DNA of 64,000 bases from Clostridium psychrophilum (GCF_018861705.1 NZ_JAHLEC010000002.1:1-64000), one strand, 5' to 3'; shown: positions 36,070 to 45,192, counted from the stretch's first letter. A program made the numbers and translations. Notes: generated by a model not told the origin, from the sequence alone.

Positions 36070-37977
36070 ATGTTTTTTAAGATGAGTCAGCAACATGAAA
36101 ATTTGAGGTCAAAAATTAGAGAGTTTGCGCAGGAGGAAGTTAAACCTATCGCATTTATGTTAGATCAAGAAAGTAAATTTCCTACGGAAGTAATTAATAA
36201 ATTAGCTGATATGGGGATGATGGGAATCCCATATCCCAAAGAGTACGGCGGAGCAGGACTAGACGTATTAAGTTATGCAATTGCTGTTGAGGAATTATCA
36301 AGAGTGGACGGTGGTACAGGCGTAATTCTTTCTGCTCATACATCACTAGGTACATACCCAATTGCAACTTTCGCAACAGAGGAGCAGAAACAAAAATTTT
36401 TGGTGCCACTAGCAAAGGGAGAGAAACTTGGCGCATTCGGTCTTACCGAGGAAAATGCTGGTAGTGATGCTGGCGGTACAGAGGCCACTGCAGTACTTGA
36501 AGGCGATTCTTACATTTTGAATGGTGAAAAAATATTTATCACAAATGCAGGTGAAGCTGATATTTACGTTGTATTTGCAGTCACTACTCCTGATATAGGT
36601 ATTCATGGCATAAGTGCATTTATTGTGGAGAAAGGTACACAAGGATTTAGTTTCGGTGAGCATTACGACAAGATGGGTATTAGATCATCAGCTACTGCAG
36701 CGCTAATATTTAACAACGTGAAAATTCCTAAGGAAAATCTATTAGGTGTTGAGGGTGGTGGTTTCAAGATTGCTATGGCAACTTTGGATGGCGGTCGTAT
36801 TGGGGTTGCAGCTCAGGCTTTGGGCATTGCACAAGGTGCTTATGAGAATGCTCTGGAATACTCGAAAGAAAGGATTCAATTTGGAAAACCTATTTGTCAG
36901 CAGCAGATTATTGCTTTTAAGTTAGCTGATATGGCGACAAAACTTCGCGCAGCTAGATTACTTATTTACAGTGCGGCAGAACTTAAACAAAATCATGAGA
37001 ATTACGGCATGGAATCTGCTATGGCGAAACAATATGCATCTGACGTTTGCCTTGAGATTGTAAATGATGCACTTCAAATATTTGGTGGAAGTGGTTACCT
37101 AAAAGGTATGGAAGTTGAAAGGTCTTACAGGGATGCTAAGATTTGTACAATATATGAAGGAACTAATGAAATCCAACGTGTGGTTATTGCCGCTCACATC
37201 ATAGGCAGAATGCCGAAAAACGAGAACACAGGCAAAGATACTAAACGTGGACCTGCAACAGGTTATCGTAAGAAAGTAATCTTTAGCGATGGAACTGCGA
37301 GTGAAAAAGTAAATGCACTTGTGGATGCCCTTAAGGCAGATAAATACGATTTTACAGTTGGGATTCCAATGGACACTCCTATTACTAAGGCTGAAAGAGT
37401 TGTCAGCGTAGGATTAGGCATAGGGGAAAAGAAAAACATGAAACTTATAGAAGATTTGGCAGTTCAAGTAGGAGCAGCTATAGGGTCTTCGCGTCCAGTA
37501 GCTGAAACACTTAAATATTTACCGCTTAATCGTTATGTTGGTATGTCTGGCCAAAAATTCAAGGGAAATCTTTATATTGCATGTGGTATTTCGGGCGCAG
37601 GTCAGCATTTGAAAGGTATAAAGGATGCTAGTACTATTGTTGCTATAAATATCGATCCTAATGCGAAAATTTTTAAGAACTCAGATTACGGTATAGTTGG
37701 AGATATAATGGAAATAGTGCCAATGCTTACGGCTGCTTTAGATAATGGAGAAGCTAAGAAAGATGCTCCACCAATGGTGAAGATGAAGTCGAAAGCTCCG
37801 AGTAAAATTGTTCCAACTTGGAAACATTATGTATGTAATGGATGCGGTTATGAATACGATCCTGGCATGGGTGATGCAGAAGGTGAAGTAGCTCCAGGTA
37901 CTCTATTTGAAAATATACCACAGGAGTGGACATGCCCAGATTGTGGTGAAGAAAAAGATATGTTTATAGAAGTATAA
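36070..37977 (+). CDS. Acyl-CoA dehydrogenase - ETF-alpha FAD domain - rubredoxin fusion protein
   Basis: A 635-residue three-part protein. Residues 1-380 are a short-chain (butyryl-type) acyl-CoA dehydrogenase with catalytic base E363 in IYEGTNEIQ. Residues about 395-560 are the FAD-binding domain of electron-transfer flavoprotein alpha ([20 protein letters not shown], then [23 protein letters not shown]). Residues 585-635 are rubredoxin with iron ligands C589, C592, C622 and C625 ([14 protein letters not shown]). There is no ETF-beta, so the usual NADH-bifurcating site is missing. It should pass electrons from acyl-CoA to FAD, ETF-FAD and rubredoxin iron within one chain. RBS AAGGAGG. It is followed 54 bp later by a flavodiiron protein gene, a natural rubredoxin partner. 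Confidence 0.93.
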   Translation: MFFKMSQQHENLRSKIREFAQEEVKPIAFMLDQESKFPTEVINKLADMGMMGIPYPKEYGGAGLDVLSYAIAVEELSRVDGGTGVILSAHTSLGTYPIATFATEEQKQKFLVPLAKGEKLGAFGLTEENAGSDAGGTEATAVLEGDSYILNGEKIFITNAGEADIYVVFAVTTPDIGIHGISAFIVEKGTQGFSFGEHYDKMGIRSSATAALIFNNVKIPKENLLGVEGGGFKIAMATLDGGRIGVAAQALGIAQGAYENALEYSKERIQFGKPICQQQIIAFKLADMATKLRAARLLIYSAAELKQNHENYGMESAMAKQYASDVCLEIVNDALQIFGGSGYLKGMEVERSYRDAKICTIYEGTNEIQRVVIAAHIIGRMPKNENTGKDTKRGPATGYRKKVIFSDGTASEKVNALVDALKADKYDFTVGIPMDTPITKAERVVSVGLGIGEKKNMKLIEDLAVQVGAAIGSSRPVAETLKYLPLNRYVGMSGQKFKGNLYIACGISGAGQHLKGIKDASTIVAINIDPNAKIFKNSDYGIVGDIMEIVPMLTAALDNGEAKKDAPPMVKMKSKAPSKIVPTWKHYVCNGCGYEYDPGMGDAEGEVAPGTLFENIPQEWTCPDCGEEKDMFIEV

Positions 37978-38031
37978 TTACTATAATAATTAAATATAAT
38001 AATGTGATTTTAGTGTAAAGGAGGATTATAT

Positions 38032-39231
38032 ATGTATTGTGTTAGGAAAATAACTGAGGATCTTTATTGGGTTGGTGGAAGTGATCGTCGACTTGCTCTA
38101 TTTGAAAACATTCATCCTATTCCAAGAGGGGTTTCATATAACTCTTATTTGTTAATGGATGAGAAGACAGTACTTTTTGATACAGTGGATTGGTCAATTT
38201 GCCGTCAGTTTATCGAGAATATTAAATCGGTTTTAAAAGGTAAAACTTTAGATTATTTGGTTATTAACCACATGGAGCCAGATCATGCAGCGTGCATCGA
38301 AGAGATTATTCTTCGATATCCGGATGTAAAGATTATATGCACAAAAAAAGCTTCTATGTTAATGCACCAGTTCGAATTCAATGTTGAAGGTGAGGTAATA
38401 GAAGTAAAAGAGGGCGATAATATGTCGTTTGGAAAACATAATCTTACATTTGTGGCTGCTCCAATGGTACATTGGCCAGAAGCTATGGTTACATTTGATA
38501 CTACAAATGGAGTACTATTTTCCGCTGATGCTTTTGGTTCTTTTGGTTCTTTGGATGGTCAGCTTTTTAATGATGAGGTTAACTTTGATCGTGATTGGAT
38601 TGATGAAGCCAGAAGGTATTATACAAACATTGTAGGTAAGTATGGCCCTCATGTTCAAAATCTTTTAAAGAAGGCTGGAACTCTCGATATTAAGATTATC
38701 TGCCCACTACATGGTCCAGTATGGCATAGTGATTTGGGATACTTGCTTGATAAGTACGACAAGTGGAGTAGATACGAACCTGAGGAAAAAGGTGTAATGA
38801 TTGTTTATGGAACAATGTACGGAAATACGGAGGCCGCTGCAAACGACTTGGCAACAAGGCTTGTGGAAAAGGGAATGAAGAATGTTGTTATGTATGACGT
38901 TTCTAAAACTCATGTCTCATATTTGATTTCTGAGACATTTAAATATAGTAATGTTGTTCTTGCATCTGTAACATATAACTTGAAGATTTATCCACCGATG
39001 CTTAATTATATAAATGATATGAAGGCATTAAATCTTCAAAAACGAACGTTTACTCTTATAGAAAATGGTTCATGGGCTCCTCAATCCGGCAAATTAATGC
39101 GTGAGCTTTTGGGTGAGATGAAAGAAATGACTATTTTAGACAATGAGATATCCTTGAACTCCAGTATGAAAGAAGACGATGTTGATTTAATGGATGACAT
39201 TGCTGAAAGCATTATCGGTTCAATGAAGTAA
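38032..39231 (+). CDS. Flavodiiron protein (type A flavoprotein, O2/NO reductase)
   Basis: A 399-residue class A flavodiiron protein. The metallo-beta-lactamase domain carries the diiron ligands H80, E82, D84 and H85 (NHMEPDHA), H147 (VHWPE), D166 (SADAF) and H227 (PLHGP). The flavodoxin domain from about 255 has the FMN phosphate loop GTMYGNTEAAA. Clostridial homologues (FprA) take electrons from rubredoxin and reduce O2 to water, some also NO. It is in the same operon as the upstream fusion that ends in rubredoxin, so the pair looks self-sufficient. RBS AAGGAGG. Confidence 0.96.
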   Translation: MYCVRKITEDLYWVGGSDRRLALFENIHPIPRGVSYNSYLLMDEKTVLFDTVDWSICRQFIENIKSVLKGKTLDYLVINHMEPDHAACIEEIILRYPDVKIICTKKASMLMHQFEFNVEGEVIEVKEGDNMSFGKHNLTFVAAPMVHWPEAMVTFDTTNGVLFSADAFGSFGSLDGQLFNDEVNFDRDWIDEARRYYTNIVGKYGPHVQNLLKKAGTLDIKIICPLHGPVWHSDLGYLLDKYDKWSRYEPEEKGVMIVYGTMYGNTEAAANDLATRLVEKGMKNVVMYDVSKTHVSYLISETFKYSNVVLASVTYNLKIYPPMLNYINDMKALNLQKRTFTLIENGSWAPQSGKLMRELLGEMKEMTILDNEISLNSSMKEDDVDLMDDIAESIIGSMK

Positions 39232-39378
39232 TTTTAGAAAAACACAAATTTGAGACCTGCTCATGGATAAAATTTGCGAGCAGGTCATTTTTAATACACA
39301 TACTAATGTTTTTATATATTTCATTTATATATTGAAAATGGTTACAGAAAATTTGAATGTAAAAATTTTAAAACATTA

Positions 39379-39407
39379 TTGACAAAATAGGGTGAAAGTC
39401 TTAGACT
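39379..39407 (+). promoter_or_regulatory. Promoter of the Rrf2 regulator gene
   Basis: TTGACA (39379-39384) and TAGACT (39402-39407) have a 17-bp spacer. The predicted start of transcription, near 39414, falls in the operator dyad. Confidence 0.65.
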
Positions 39408-39408
39408 G

Positions 39409-39431
39409 AAACTATATCAAATGAGTATACT
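39409..39431 (+). promoter_or_regulatory. Candidate Rrf2 operator overlapping its own transcription start
   Basis: AAACTATATCAAATGAGTATACT has the layout TATATC-N6-GTATAC. It matches the site at 40120-40142 at most positions and sits immediately after the -10 element, as expected for autorepression. Confidence 0.65.
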
Positions 39432-39654
39432 TTAATGACATTTCAGAAGGCAAGTCTCACTCTTATACAAGTGGGAGTTAACTACCTTAGCAGAAATAAA
39501 ATTTCAGTGGGAATATAAATCTCCTTCTGAAGTCGTAGCAGCTCCATAGAGGAGATGATTCATCTTCTTCGAAGCTGTTGTAGCGACCCAGGAGATGATT
39601 TAACAGCTTAGTAGAAGAGAATCTAACAACTTCGCAGAAGATAATTTAAGGAGA
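39432..39654 (+). repeat. Repeat family A, full copy 6
   Basis: Left end TAATGACATTTCAGAAGG, hairpin CTCACT...AGTGGGAG, then CCTTCTGAAGTCGTAGCAGC. Modules CTCCATAGAGGAGATGATTC and GCGACCCAGGAGATGATTTA follow, then two degenerate modules. It ends just before the Rrf2 ATG at 39663, so it forms the leader of that mRNA. Confidence 0.85.
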
Positions 39655-39662
39655 AATATAAC

Positions 39663-40076
39663 ATGAAAATAACACAAGAAGCAGACTACGGACTTAGAGT
39701 AGTACTTTACTTATGTAAATTAGGCTACGGTGAAAAGGTAGAATCAAAAGTGATTTCAGAAGAAGAGGGTATACCACAAAGATTTCTTTTAAAACTATTA
39801 AGAAAGCTTATACAAGCAGATATTATAAGATCTTATAGGGGAGTAAGCGGAGGATATGCTATAAATAAATTGCCAAATCAAATAACGTTAAAAGATGTTA
39901 TAGAAGCAATAGACGGACCAGTATGTGTTAATAGATGTGTAATTGATCCAAGCTTTTGCAATAGGAATAAAATTGGTGTATGCATTGTGCATAAGGCTAT
40001 GACAAAAATACAAAAGAATTTGAATGCAGAATTAGAAAGTATGAATTTTGAAAAATTAGTAAACGGAGAAGTTTAG
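39663..40076 (+). CDS. Rrf2-family transcriptional regulator with four-cysteine cluster site
   Basis: A 137-residue Rrf2 protein. The winged helix (about 1-70) starts MKITQEADYGLRVVLYL and includes RFLLKLLRKLIQADIIRSYRGVSGGY split across the recognition and wing segments. C88, C92, C99 and C107 plus H110 form a likely iron-sulfur site, like IscR, NsrR or RsrR but with different spacing (x3, x6, x7). It could sense O2, NO or redox state. Dyads TATAYC-N6-GTATAC lie at its own start site and before the CoA-transferase and fusion genes. RBS AAGGAG. Confidence 0.92.
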   Translation: MKITQEADYGLRVVLYLCKLGYGEKVESKVISEEEGIPQRFLLKLLRKLIQADIIRSYRGVSGGYAINKLPNQITLKDVIEAIDGPVCVNRCVIDPSFCNRNKIGVCIVHKAMTKIQKNLNAELESMNFEKLVNGEV

Positions 40077-40119
40077 ATATGTTATAAAGATTAGTTATGC
40101 ATATCTAATCTTAGCCATT

Positions 40120-40142
40120 AAACTATACCAAAAAGGTATACT
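40120..40142 (+). promoter_or_regulatory. Candidate Rrf2 operator upstream of the CoA-transferase genes
   Basis: AAACTATACCAAAAAGGTATACT is nearly palindromic (TATACC-AAAAAG-GTATAC) and aligns with the 39409 site base for base at both ends. No confident -10/-35 pair was found here. Confidence 0.6.
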
Positions 40143-40187
40143 AAAAAAATAACATTTTGTATGTTAAAAAATTTAATTTTATAAAAT

Positions 40188-40296
40188 TAACGACATTTCA
40201 GAAGTAGCCGCAGCTCTATAGAGGAGATGATTCATCTTCTTCGAAGCTGTTGCAGCACCGCAGGTGATGATTACAGCACCATAGGTGATGATTAAT
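40188..40296 (+). repeat. Repeat family A, copy 7
   Basis: TTAACGACATTTCAGAAG runs straight into GCAGCTCTATAGAGGAGATG and three further modules (GTTGCAGCACCGCAGGTGATG; ACAGCACCATAGGTGATGAT). The hairpin segment present in copies 3 and 6 is missing. It ends about 50 bp before the CoA-transferase start. Confidence 0.8.
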
Positions 40297-40347
40297 CGAG
40301 AAGTTATAAGTTTATATAACAATCTATTAGTGAAAGGGGATAATTTC

Positions 40348-41064
40348 ATGAATAAAGTTATGGATTTGGACGAAGTAATGGAAAAGGTTCATGATGGAGC
40401 GACAATTATGTTTGGTGGGTTTCTAGGGGTTGGAGCACCAATTAAAACAATTGATAAACTGGTAGAGAAAGGTGTTAAGGATTTAACTATAATATCAGTA
40501 GTTAATTCTTATCCTGGTCAAGATTTTGATATTGCACGATTGTACAAAAATAAGCAAGTTAAAAAATTAATTACCGCTCATTCGGGTACATGTAAGCTTG
40601 CGCTAGAACAATTTAAAAATGGTGATATTGAAATTGAATACTTCCCAATGGGTAGTCTTGTTGAGAAAATTAGGGCAGCAGGTTCTGGCTTAGGGGGAGT
40701 CCTTACTCCTACAGGCATAGGAACATTAGTTGAAAAAGGTAAACAAAAAATTCTAGTAGATAGCAAAATGTATTTAATTGAATTGCCACTCAAAGCTGAT
40801 TTCGCATTTATCAAAGGTTACAAAGGCGATAGGTTAGGGAATATACAATATCGTGGGTTAGCAATTAATACCAACCCGATCATGGCTATGGGTGCCCAGT
40901 ATACAGTAGCTGAGGTTAATGAGATAGTTGAGGTGGGAGGAATTGAACCTGAATCTGTAGGTACACCTAGTGTATTTGTTAATGCAGTTGTTAAAGGATA
41001 TACATTTGATGAACATAAAAAAGTATATACAGATTTGTGGGTTAATTCTAATCAATTGAAATAA
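40348..41064 (+). CDS. CoA-transferase subunit A (acetate/butyrate/acetoacetate type)
   Basis: A 238-residue family I CoA-transferase alpha subunit. I choose the ATG at 40348 behind GAAAGGGG. An in-frame ATG at 40285 lies in a repeat and has no good ribosome site. It has the N-terminal VHDGATIMFGGFLGVGAP loop, PMGSLVEKIRAAGSGLGGVLTPTGIGT and the NTNP segment of AtoD/CtfA proteins. With subunit B it moves CoA between short-chain acids. Likely substrates are acetyl-, acetoacetyl- and butyryl-CoA. It is 19 bp upstream of subunit B. Confidence 0.93.
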   Translation: MNKVMDLDEVMEKVHDGATIMFGGFLGVGAPIKTIDKLVEKGVKDLTIISVVNSYPGQDFDIARLYKNKQVKKLITAHSGTCKLALEQFKNGDIEIEYFPMGSLVEKIRAAGSGLGGVLTPTGIGTLVEKGKQKILVDSKMYLIELPLKADFAFIKGYKGDRLGNIQYRGLAINTNPIMAMGAQYTVAEVNEIVEVGGIEPESVGTPSVFVNAVVKGYTFDEHKKVYTDLWVNSNQLK

Positions 41065-41083
41065 TCAAAGGAGGTAATTAAGT

Positions 41084-41743
41084 ATGGATGCAAGAGAAAT
41101 AATTGCTCGCAGGGCAGCGAAAGAATTAAGTAATGATCAAGTGGTTAATTTAGGGTTTGGAATGCCTACAGCAGTTGCAAATTATTTAGATGATGGTGTG
41201 GAAGTAATGTTGCAATCTGAGAATGGTTGTTTAATGTTTGGACCTACACCAAAACTAGGAAATGAAGATCCTGATGTTGCAAACTCTGGTGGACAACCGA
41301 TTAGCTTATTACCAGGATCCGCAGTTTTTGATTTGGCTACATCATTTTCTATTATTCGTGGAGGTCATGTTGATGCCACAGTGCTTGGAGCACTTGAGGT
41401 AGATCAAGAAGGCAGTATTGCCAATTGGGCTATGCCACTTGCACCAGGAAAATTTGCACCAGGTATGGGTGGGGCAATGGATTTAGTAAATGGAGCTCGC
41501 AAAGTTATTGCTACATTAAAGCATTCTAGCAAGAGTGGATCTAAGATATTAAAAAAATGTATTCTTCCAATTACAGGCAAGGGAGTAGTTGATGTTATTA
41601 TTACAGAAAAAGCAGTATTCGACGTAACACCTACTGGGCTGGTACTTATTGAAATGTTTGAAGGCCTAACTGTTGATGACATTCGTAGCATTACGGAGGC
41701 TGATTTTACAGTTTCTAATAAGGTAGACATATATAGGCTGTAG
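41084..41743 (+). CDS. CoA-transferase subunit B
   Basis: A 219-residue beta subunit of the same family (AtoA/CtfB). The catalytic glutamate is in LQSENGCLMFGPTP, and GGHVDATVLGALEVDQ, the GGAMDLV loop and PTGLVLIEMFEG match the family. RBS AAGGAGG. It forms the operon with subunit A. Its neighbours suggest a function with butyryl-CoA metabolism, but substrate specificity cannot be read from the sequence. Confidence 0.95.
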   Translation: MDAREIIARRAAKELSNDQVVNLGFGMPTAVANYLDDGVEVMLQSENGCLMFGPTPKLGNEDPDVANSGGQPISLLPGSAVFDLATSFSIIRGGHVDATVLGALEVDQEGSIANWAMPLAPGKFAPGMGGAMDLVNGARKVIATLKHSSKSGSKILKKCILPITGKGVVDVIITEKAVFDVTPTGLVLIEMFEGLTVDDIRSITEADFTVSNKVDIYRL

Positions 41744-41899
41744 AGGTATGCTTTCAAATCTGTTATTCTTATAACGTCTAAGAATTATGAAATATTGGCA
41801 AAACAAAATTTAAAAAAATAATTACTAAAGATTATATGTCATTGTGAGACTAAAATATAAAAATGGTATTTCAATGATTATAAAAAAGGAGATAATAAT

Positions 41900-42385
41900 A
41901 TGGATGAACTTATATCAGAATCAAGATTAGTTATTAGTCAAGTAATGTTACCTAATCAAGCTAATGTTGCAGGAAACGTACATGGTGGAGAAATTATGAA
42001 GTTAATGGATTTAGCAGCATATGCAGTAGGTAGAAGATTTGCTCATACAAATGTTGTTACAGCTCGAGTTGATGAGCTAGAATTTCATTTACCTATATTT
42101 ATTGGTGATTTAGTTATTTGTACTGCGCAGGTTGCTTATGCAGGCAAATCATCTATGGAAATAGTTGTAACTGTTGAAGTAGAAGATTTAGAGTGCTCTG
42201 ATCGAAAAAAAGCATTATCTTCATTTTTTACAATGGTAGCTCTAGATAAAAAAGGGAAAACTAGTTTAGTACCGAAACTTATTTTAAATAGCCCTGAAGA
42301 AATAGCAGCATTTGATGAGGGTAAAAAAAGGTATGAACTGTATAAAGAAAAAAGAAAGCAAAGAGCAGATAATATGACGGACTAG
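41900..42385 (+). CDS. Acyl-CoA thioesterase (hotdog fold, YciA/BFIT type)
   Basis: A 161-residue hotdog thioesterase. Typical motifs are LPNQANVAGNVHGGEIMKLMD with the active acidic residue, VTARVDELEFHLPIFIGD and the strand VTVEVEDL. It hydrolyses acyl-CoAs, probably limiting CoA trapping. It is 156 bp after the CoA-transferase and may have its own promoter. RBS AAAGGAG. It shares a bidirectional terminator with the UPF0182 gene. Confidence 0.9.
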   Translation: MDELISESRLVISQVMLPNQANVAGNVHGGEIMKLMDLAAYAVGRRFAHTNVVTARVDELEFHLPIFIGDLVICTAQVAYAGKSSMEIVVTVEVEDLECSDRKKALSSFFTMVALDKKGKTSLVPKLILNSPEEIAAFDEGKKRYELYKEKRKQRADNMTD

Positions 42386-42431
42386 TAAGTTAACCACTAA
42401 TTTGTTCGATTTTAAGAATATAGAGTAAAAT

Positions 42432-42463
42432 AAAAAACAGATGCAATTTTGCATCTGTTTTTT
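42432..42463. terminator. Bidirectional terminator
   Basis: AAAACAGATGCA/TGCATCTGTTTT around ATTT, with T-run on the right and A-run on the left, between convergent thioesterase and UPF0182 genes. Confidence 0.9.
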
Positions 42464-42468
42464 ATTTT

Positions 42469-45192
42469 TTATTTTAATTGGTTTAGTATAGTTCCAAGTT
42501 GCTTAATATAATCTCCATATTTTGCCCAATCTAAATTTTTCTGAGCATCAAGTGCTTTTGTATATAAAGCATTTGCCTGCGTAATTAGTTTGGTTTTAGC
42601 TGGAGTTAATGCAGCAGTACCCTTTGTACTTGGAGTACCTGTTGTACCTGATGTTACAGTATTTGGTGCTTGATAATTGAATATTTGTTTTAATCCACTT
42701 TCAATATTATCAACCATCAATAGCTTATTGTCGTATGAAATTATTATCTTTTTCATTTCAGGAATACTATTTGCTCCACTTGCTCTTAAATAAAGAGGCT
42801 CAATATAAAGCAGCGAATTCTTTATTGGTAAAATTACAGTGTCTCCATATTGTACTTGAGATCCACCTGTATTCCATAAAGAAAGTTGTGCTGAAATTGT
42901 AGTGTCCTGACTTATTCTTTGTTTAAAGAGGTATGGACTGTAAACCGTTGTTTCAGCAGGAAATTTATTTAAAAACAGCTTGCCGTAGTTTCCTGGGTCC
43001 ATTCTAGCACCTAAAATCGCGGTCATGTTATATTTACCTTTTACATTGAAATATTGTTGTAGTACCATTTCTTCACTGTTTGTGCCTGGTAATTTTTCTA
43101 CGATATATGGTGGAATAGTTGTTTTTACTTCGCCACCTACAGCGTTTGCATTTTTGGAAACATCCCAAATATCTTCTCCATTATAAAATACTCCAGGATC
43201 AGTTACATGGTATTTGCCCAGGGTTGCGGCTTGAATATTAAATATATCTGATGGATACCTAAAATGTGCTTTTAAGTCAGCAGGAACCGCTGATAAATTC
43301 TTGAAAAGCTTAGGGAAAATTTTCGCATAGCTTTTAACTATTGGATCAGTTGGGTCTACCATATAAAAGTTTGCTGTACCATCATAAGCATCAATTACAA
43401 CCTTAACGGAATTTCTAATATAGTTTACTCCATTTTGAGGTTGAGAGTATGGATATTTAGATGATGAAGTGTAAGCATCAAGTATATAGTATAATTTTCC
43501 TCCGCTTATAACAGTGTACGGATCTTTATCATAAGTTAAAAATGGAGCTATAGCTTTTGCCCTTTCAACTATATTTCTATTAATTAGGATTTTGCTTGTC
43601 TTCTTAATATCTCTAGATAGAAGGAAATTTACATCTCCATTATTTATTGCAAACAAAAGTTTATTTCCTAAATTCATTTTGATACCGGCTTTTCCAGAAT
43701 AATTTGTTATTTTGTTTACTCCACCATTAGGATAATCAAATTCGCTTACGTTAGTATTTACTAATGCAAACTGATTTGTTTGTTCACCAAAATAAATTCT
43801 TGGATTAGCTAATTTAATGTTTGTATTGTTGGCAAGTGGCATATCTTTAATTACAAAATCAGGCTGACCTTCAGATGTAACAGCATTTACCTTGCTCATT
43901 ACAACGCCATAACCGTGGGTATAAATCATGTGAGTATTCTGCCAAGTGGCTGGAGATAATGATTTTGAGTCTATTTCTCTTGCTGCAAGAAATACTTGGC
44001 TATATTTATTGTTTATCATATATCTGTCTACATCTATATCACTAAAATTATAGTAATATCTAATTATTTGAACTTGATTATAAAATTCACGTGCTTGAGT
44101 TGATGAATTTATTCTAACGTTATCAATAGTTTTTTGATTACTTGAAATATCCGATTGTTTTAAATCGTTTTTTACATTAAAAGCTGTTGAAGTTATATTT
44201 TCTATATTAAACGCTTTCCTTGTAAAATTGATATTATTTTGAATATAAGGTTTTTCAAGTTCTTTTTGATTAGGTTTTACAACAGTGCTTTGAACTACGG
44301 TTGTAGATATTACTCCTATAAAGCTTAGTACAACTATACTTGCAATTGAAATCATTATAGGTTTTATCTTCGATTTTATTACGCTCAAAAATATTACTAC
44401 TGCAGCAATAATACATACAACAATTAATATTTTATAAAATAGAAGCGTTACATGAATATCTGCATAGCTTGCTCCATATGCAACTCCATTAGGGCTATAC
44501 ACTAAATTAAATGAATTTATTAAAAATCCAAGTGAAAGAAAAAGTGCTATAAGTGATGATAGTATTGCAACTTGTCTTCCTCCAAATACAATAAGTTCCT
44601 TCCCAAGTTTTTTTAGGTCGTTAAAGGGATTTGAAACTCGTGATGCATTAAAACTATCTTTTGCTTTTAATGCAAAGAAAACTAACACTTTAATAATAAT
44701 TAAGAATACTAATAGGGTCATTACAAATCCATATAAGGATTCCATTAAAGGAAGTTTAAAAACATAAAAAGATACATCAATATTGAAAATAGGGTCTTTT
44801 ACCTTGAAACTAACTGCATTTATTGATTGTAAAAGCATATACCAATATTTAGATGCAAAAGAGAAAGAAAATAAAAATGATACAATTAAATTACCAGCTA
44901 TAAAAATTTTATTCTCCATAGCTCTTTTCTCAGTATTTACTTCGACTACTTTTTTTAAGTGTACAATACTCTTTTTTATGCTCTTATAGTAAAACCATAT
45001 ACCAACATAACTGAGAATAAAAACTGGTATTATTAGTTTACACATAGTAAGTATCCTTGTTAAGTATACTGAAAGGTAACCCATTGAATTAAACCATTCA
45101 ATATTAATAACAAAACCAACTATGTTACGTAGAAATAATAAGCATAGAATAAGAACTATAATTACAGAAGATATAACGATCTTTTTTTTCAT
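42469..45192 (-). CDS. UPF0182-family large membrane protein
   Basis: A 907-residue protein of UPF0182. Seven or so membrane helices occupy about residues 5-310, with a signal-anchor-like start. A large extracytoplasmic domain (about 320-840) contains HMIYTHGYGVVMSKVNAVT, PRIYFGEQ and YPSDIFNIQAATLGKYHV, all typical of the family. A threonine-rich linker and a C-terminal helix follow. The family is widespread in Firmicutes and Actinobacteria and its function is unknown. It is monocistronic, with RBS AGAGGTG. Confidence 0.92.
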   Translation of the reverse strand: MKKKIVISSVIIVLILCLLFLRNIVGFVINIEWFNSMGYLSVYLTRILTMCKLIIPVFILSYVGIWFYYKSIKKSIVHLKKVVEVNTEKRAMENKIFIAGNLIVSFLFSFSFASKYWYMLLQSINAVSFKVKDPIFNIDVSFYVFKLPLMESLYGFVMTLLVFLIIIKVLVFFALKAKDSFNASRVSNPFNDLKKLGKELIVFGGRQVAILSSLIALFLSLGFLINSFNLVYSPNGVAYGASYADIHVTLLFYKILIVVCIIAAVVIFLSVIKSKIKPIMISIASIVVLSFIGVISTTVVQSTVVKPNQKELEKPYIQNNINFTRKAFNIENITSTAFNVKNDLKQSDISSNQKTIDNVRINSSTQAREFYNQVQIIRYYYNFSDIDVDRYMINNKYSQVFLAAREIDSKSLSPATWQNTHMIYTHGYGVVMSKVNAVTSEGQPDFVIKDMPLANNTNIKLANPRIYFGEQTNQFALVNTNVSEFDYPNGGVNKITNYSGKAGIKMNLGNKLLFAINNGDVNFLLSRDIKKTSKILINRNIVERAKAIAPFLTYDKDPYTVISGGKLYYILDAYTSSSKYPYSQPQNGVNYIRNSVKVVIDAYDGTANFYMVDPTDPIVKSYAKIFPKLFKNLSAVPADLKAHFRYPSDIFNIQAATLGKYHVTDPGVFYNGEDIWDVSKNANAVGGEVKTTIPPYIVEKLPGTNSEEMVLQQYFNVKGKYNMTAILGARMDPGNYGKLFLNKFPAETTVYSPYLFKQRISQDTTISAQLSLWNTGGSQVQYGDTVILPIKNSLLYIEPLYLRASGANSIPEMKKIIISYDNKLLMVDNIESGLKQIFNYQAPNTVTSGTTGTPSTKGTAALTPAKTKLITQANALYTKALDAQKNLDWAKYGDYIKQLGTILNQLK

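Noticed and set aside
40285-40347. Extended N-terminus for CoA-transferase subunit A
   Set aside because: The upstream ATG lies in a family A repeat module, and the family's N-terminus begins at the ATG of 40348.
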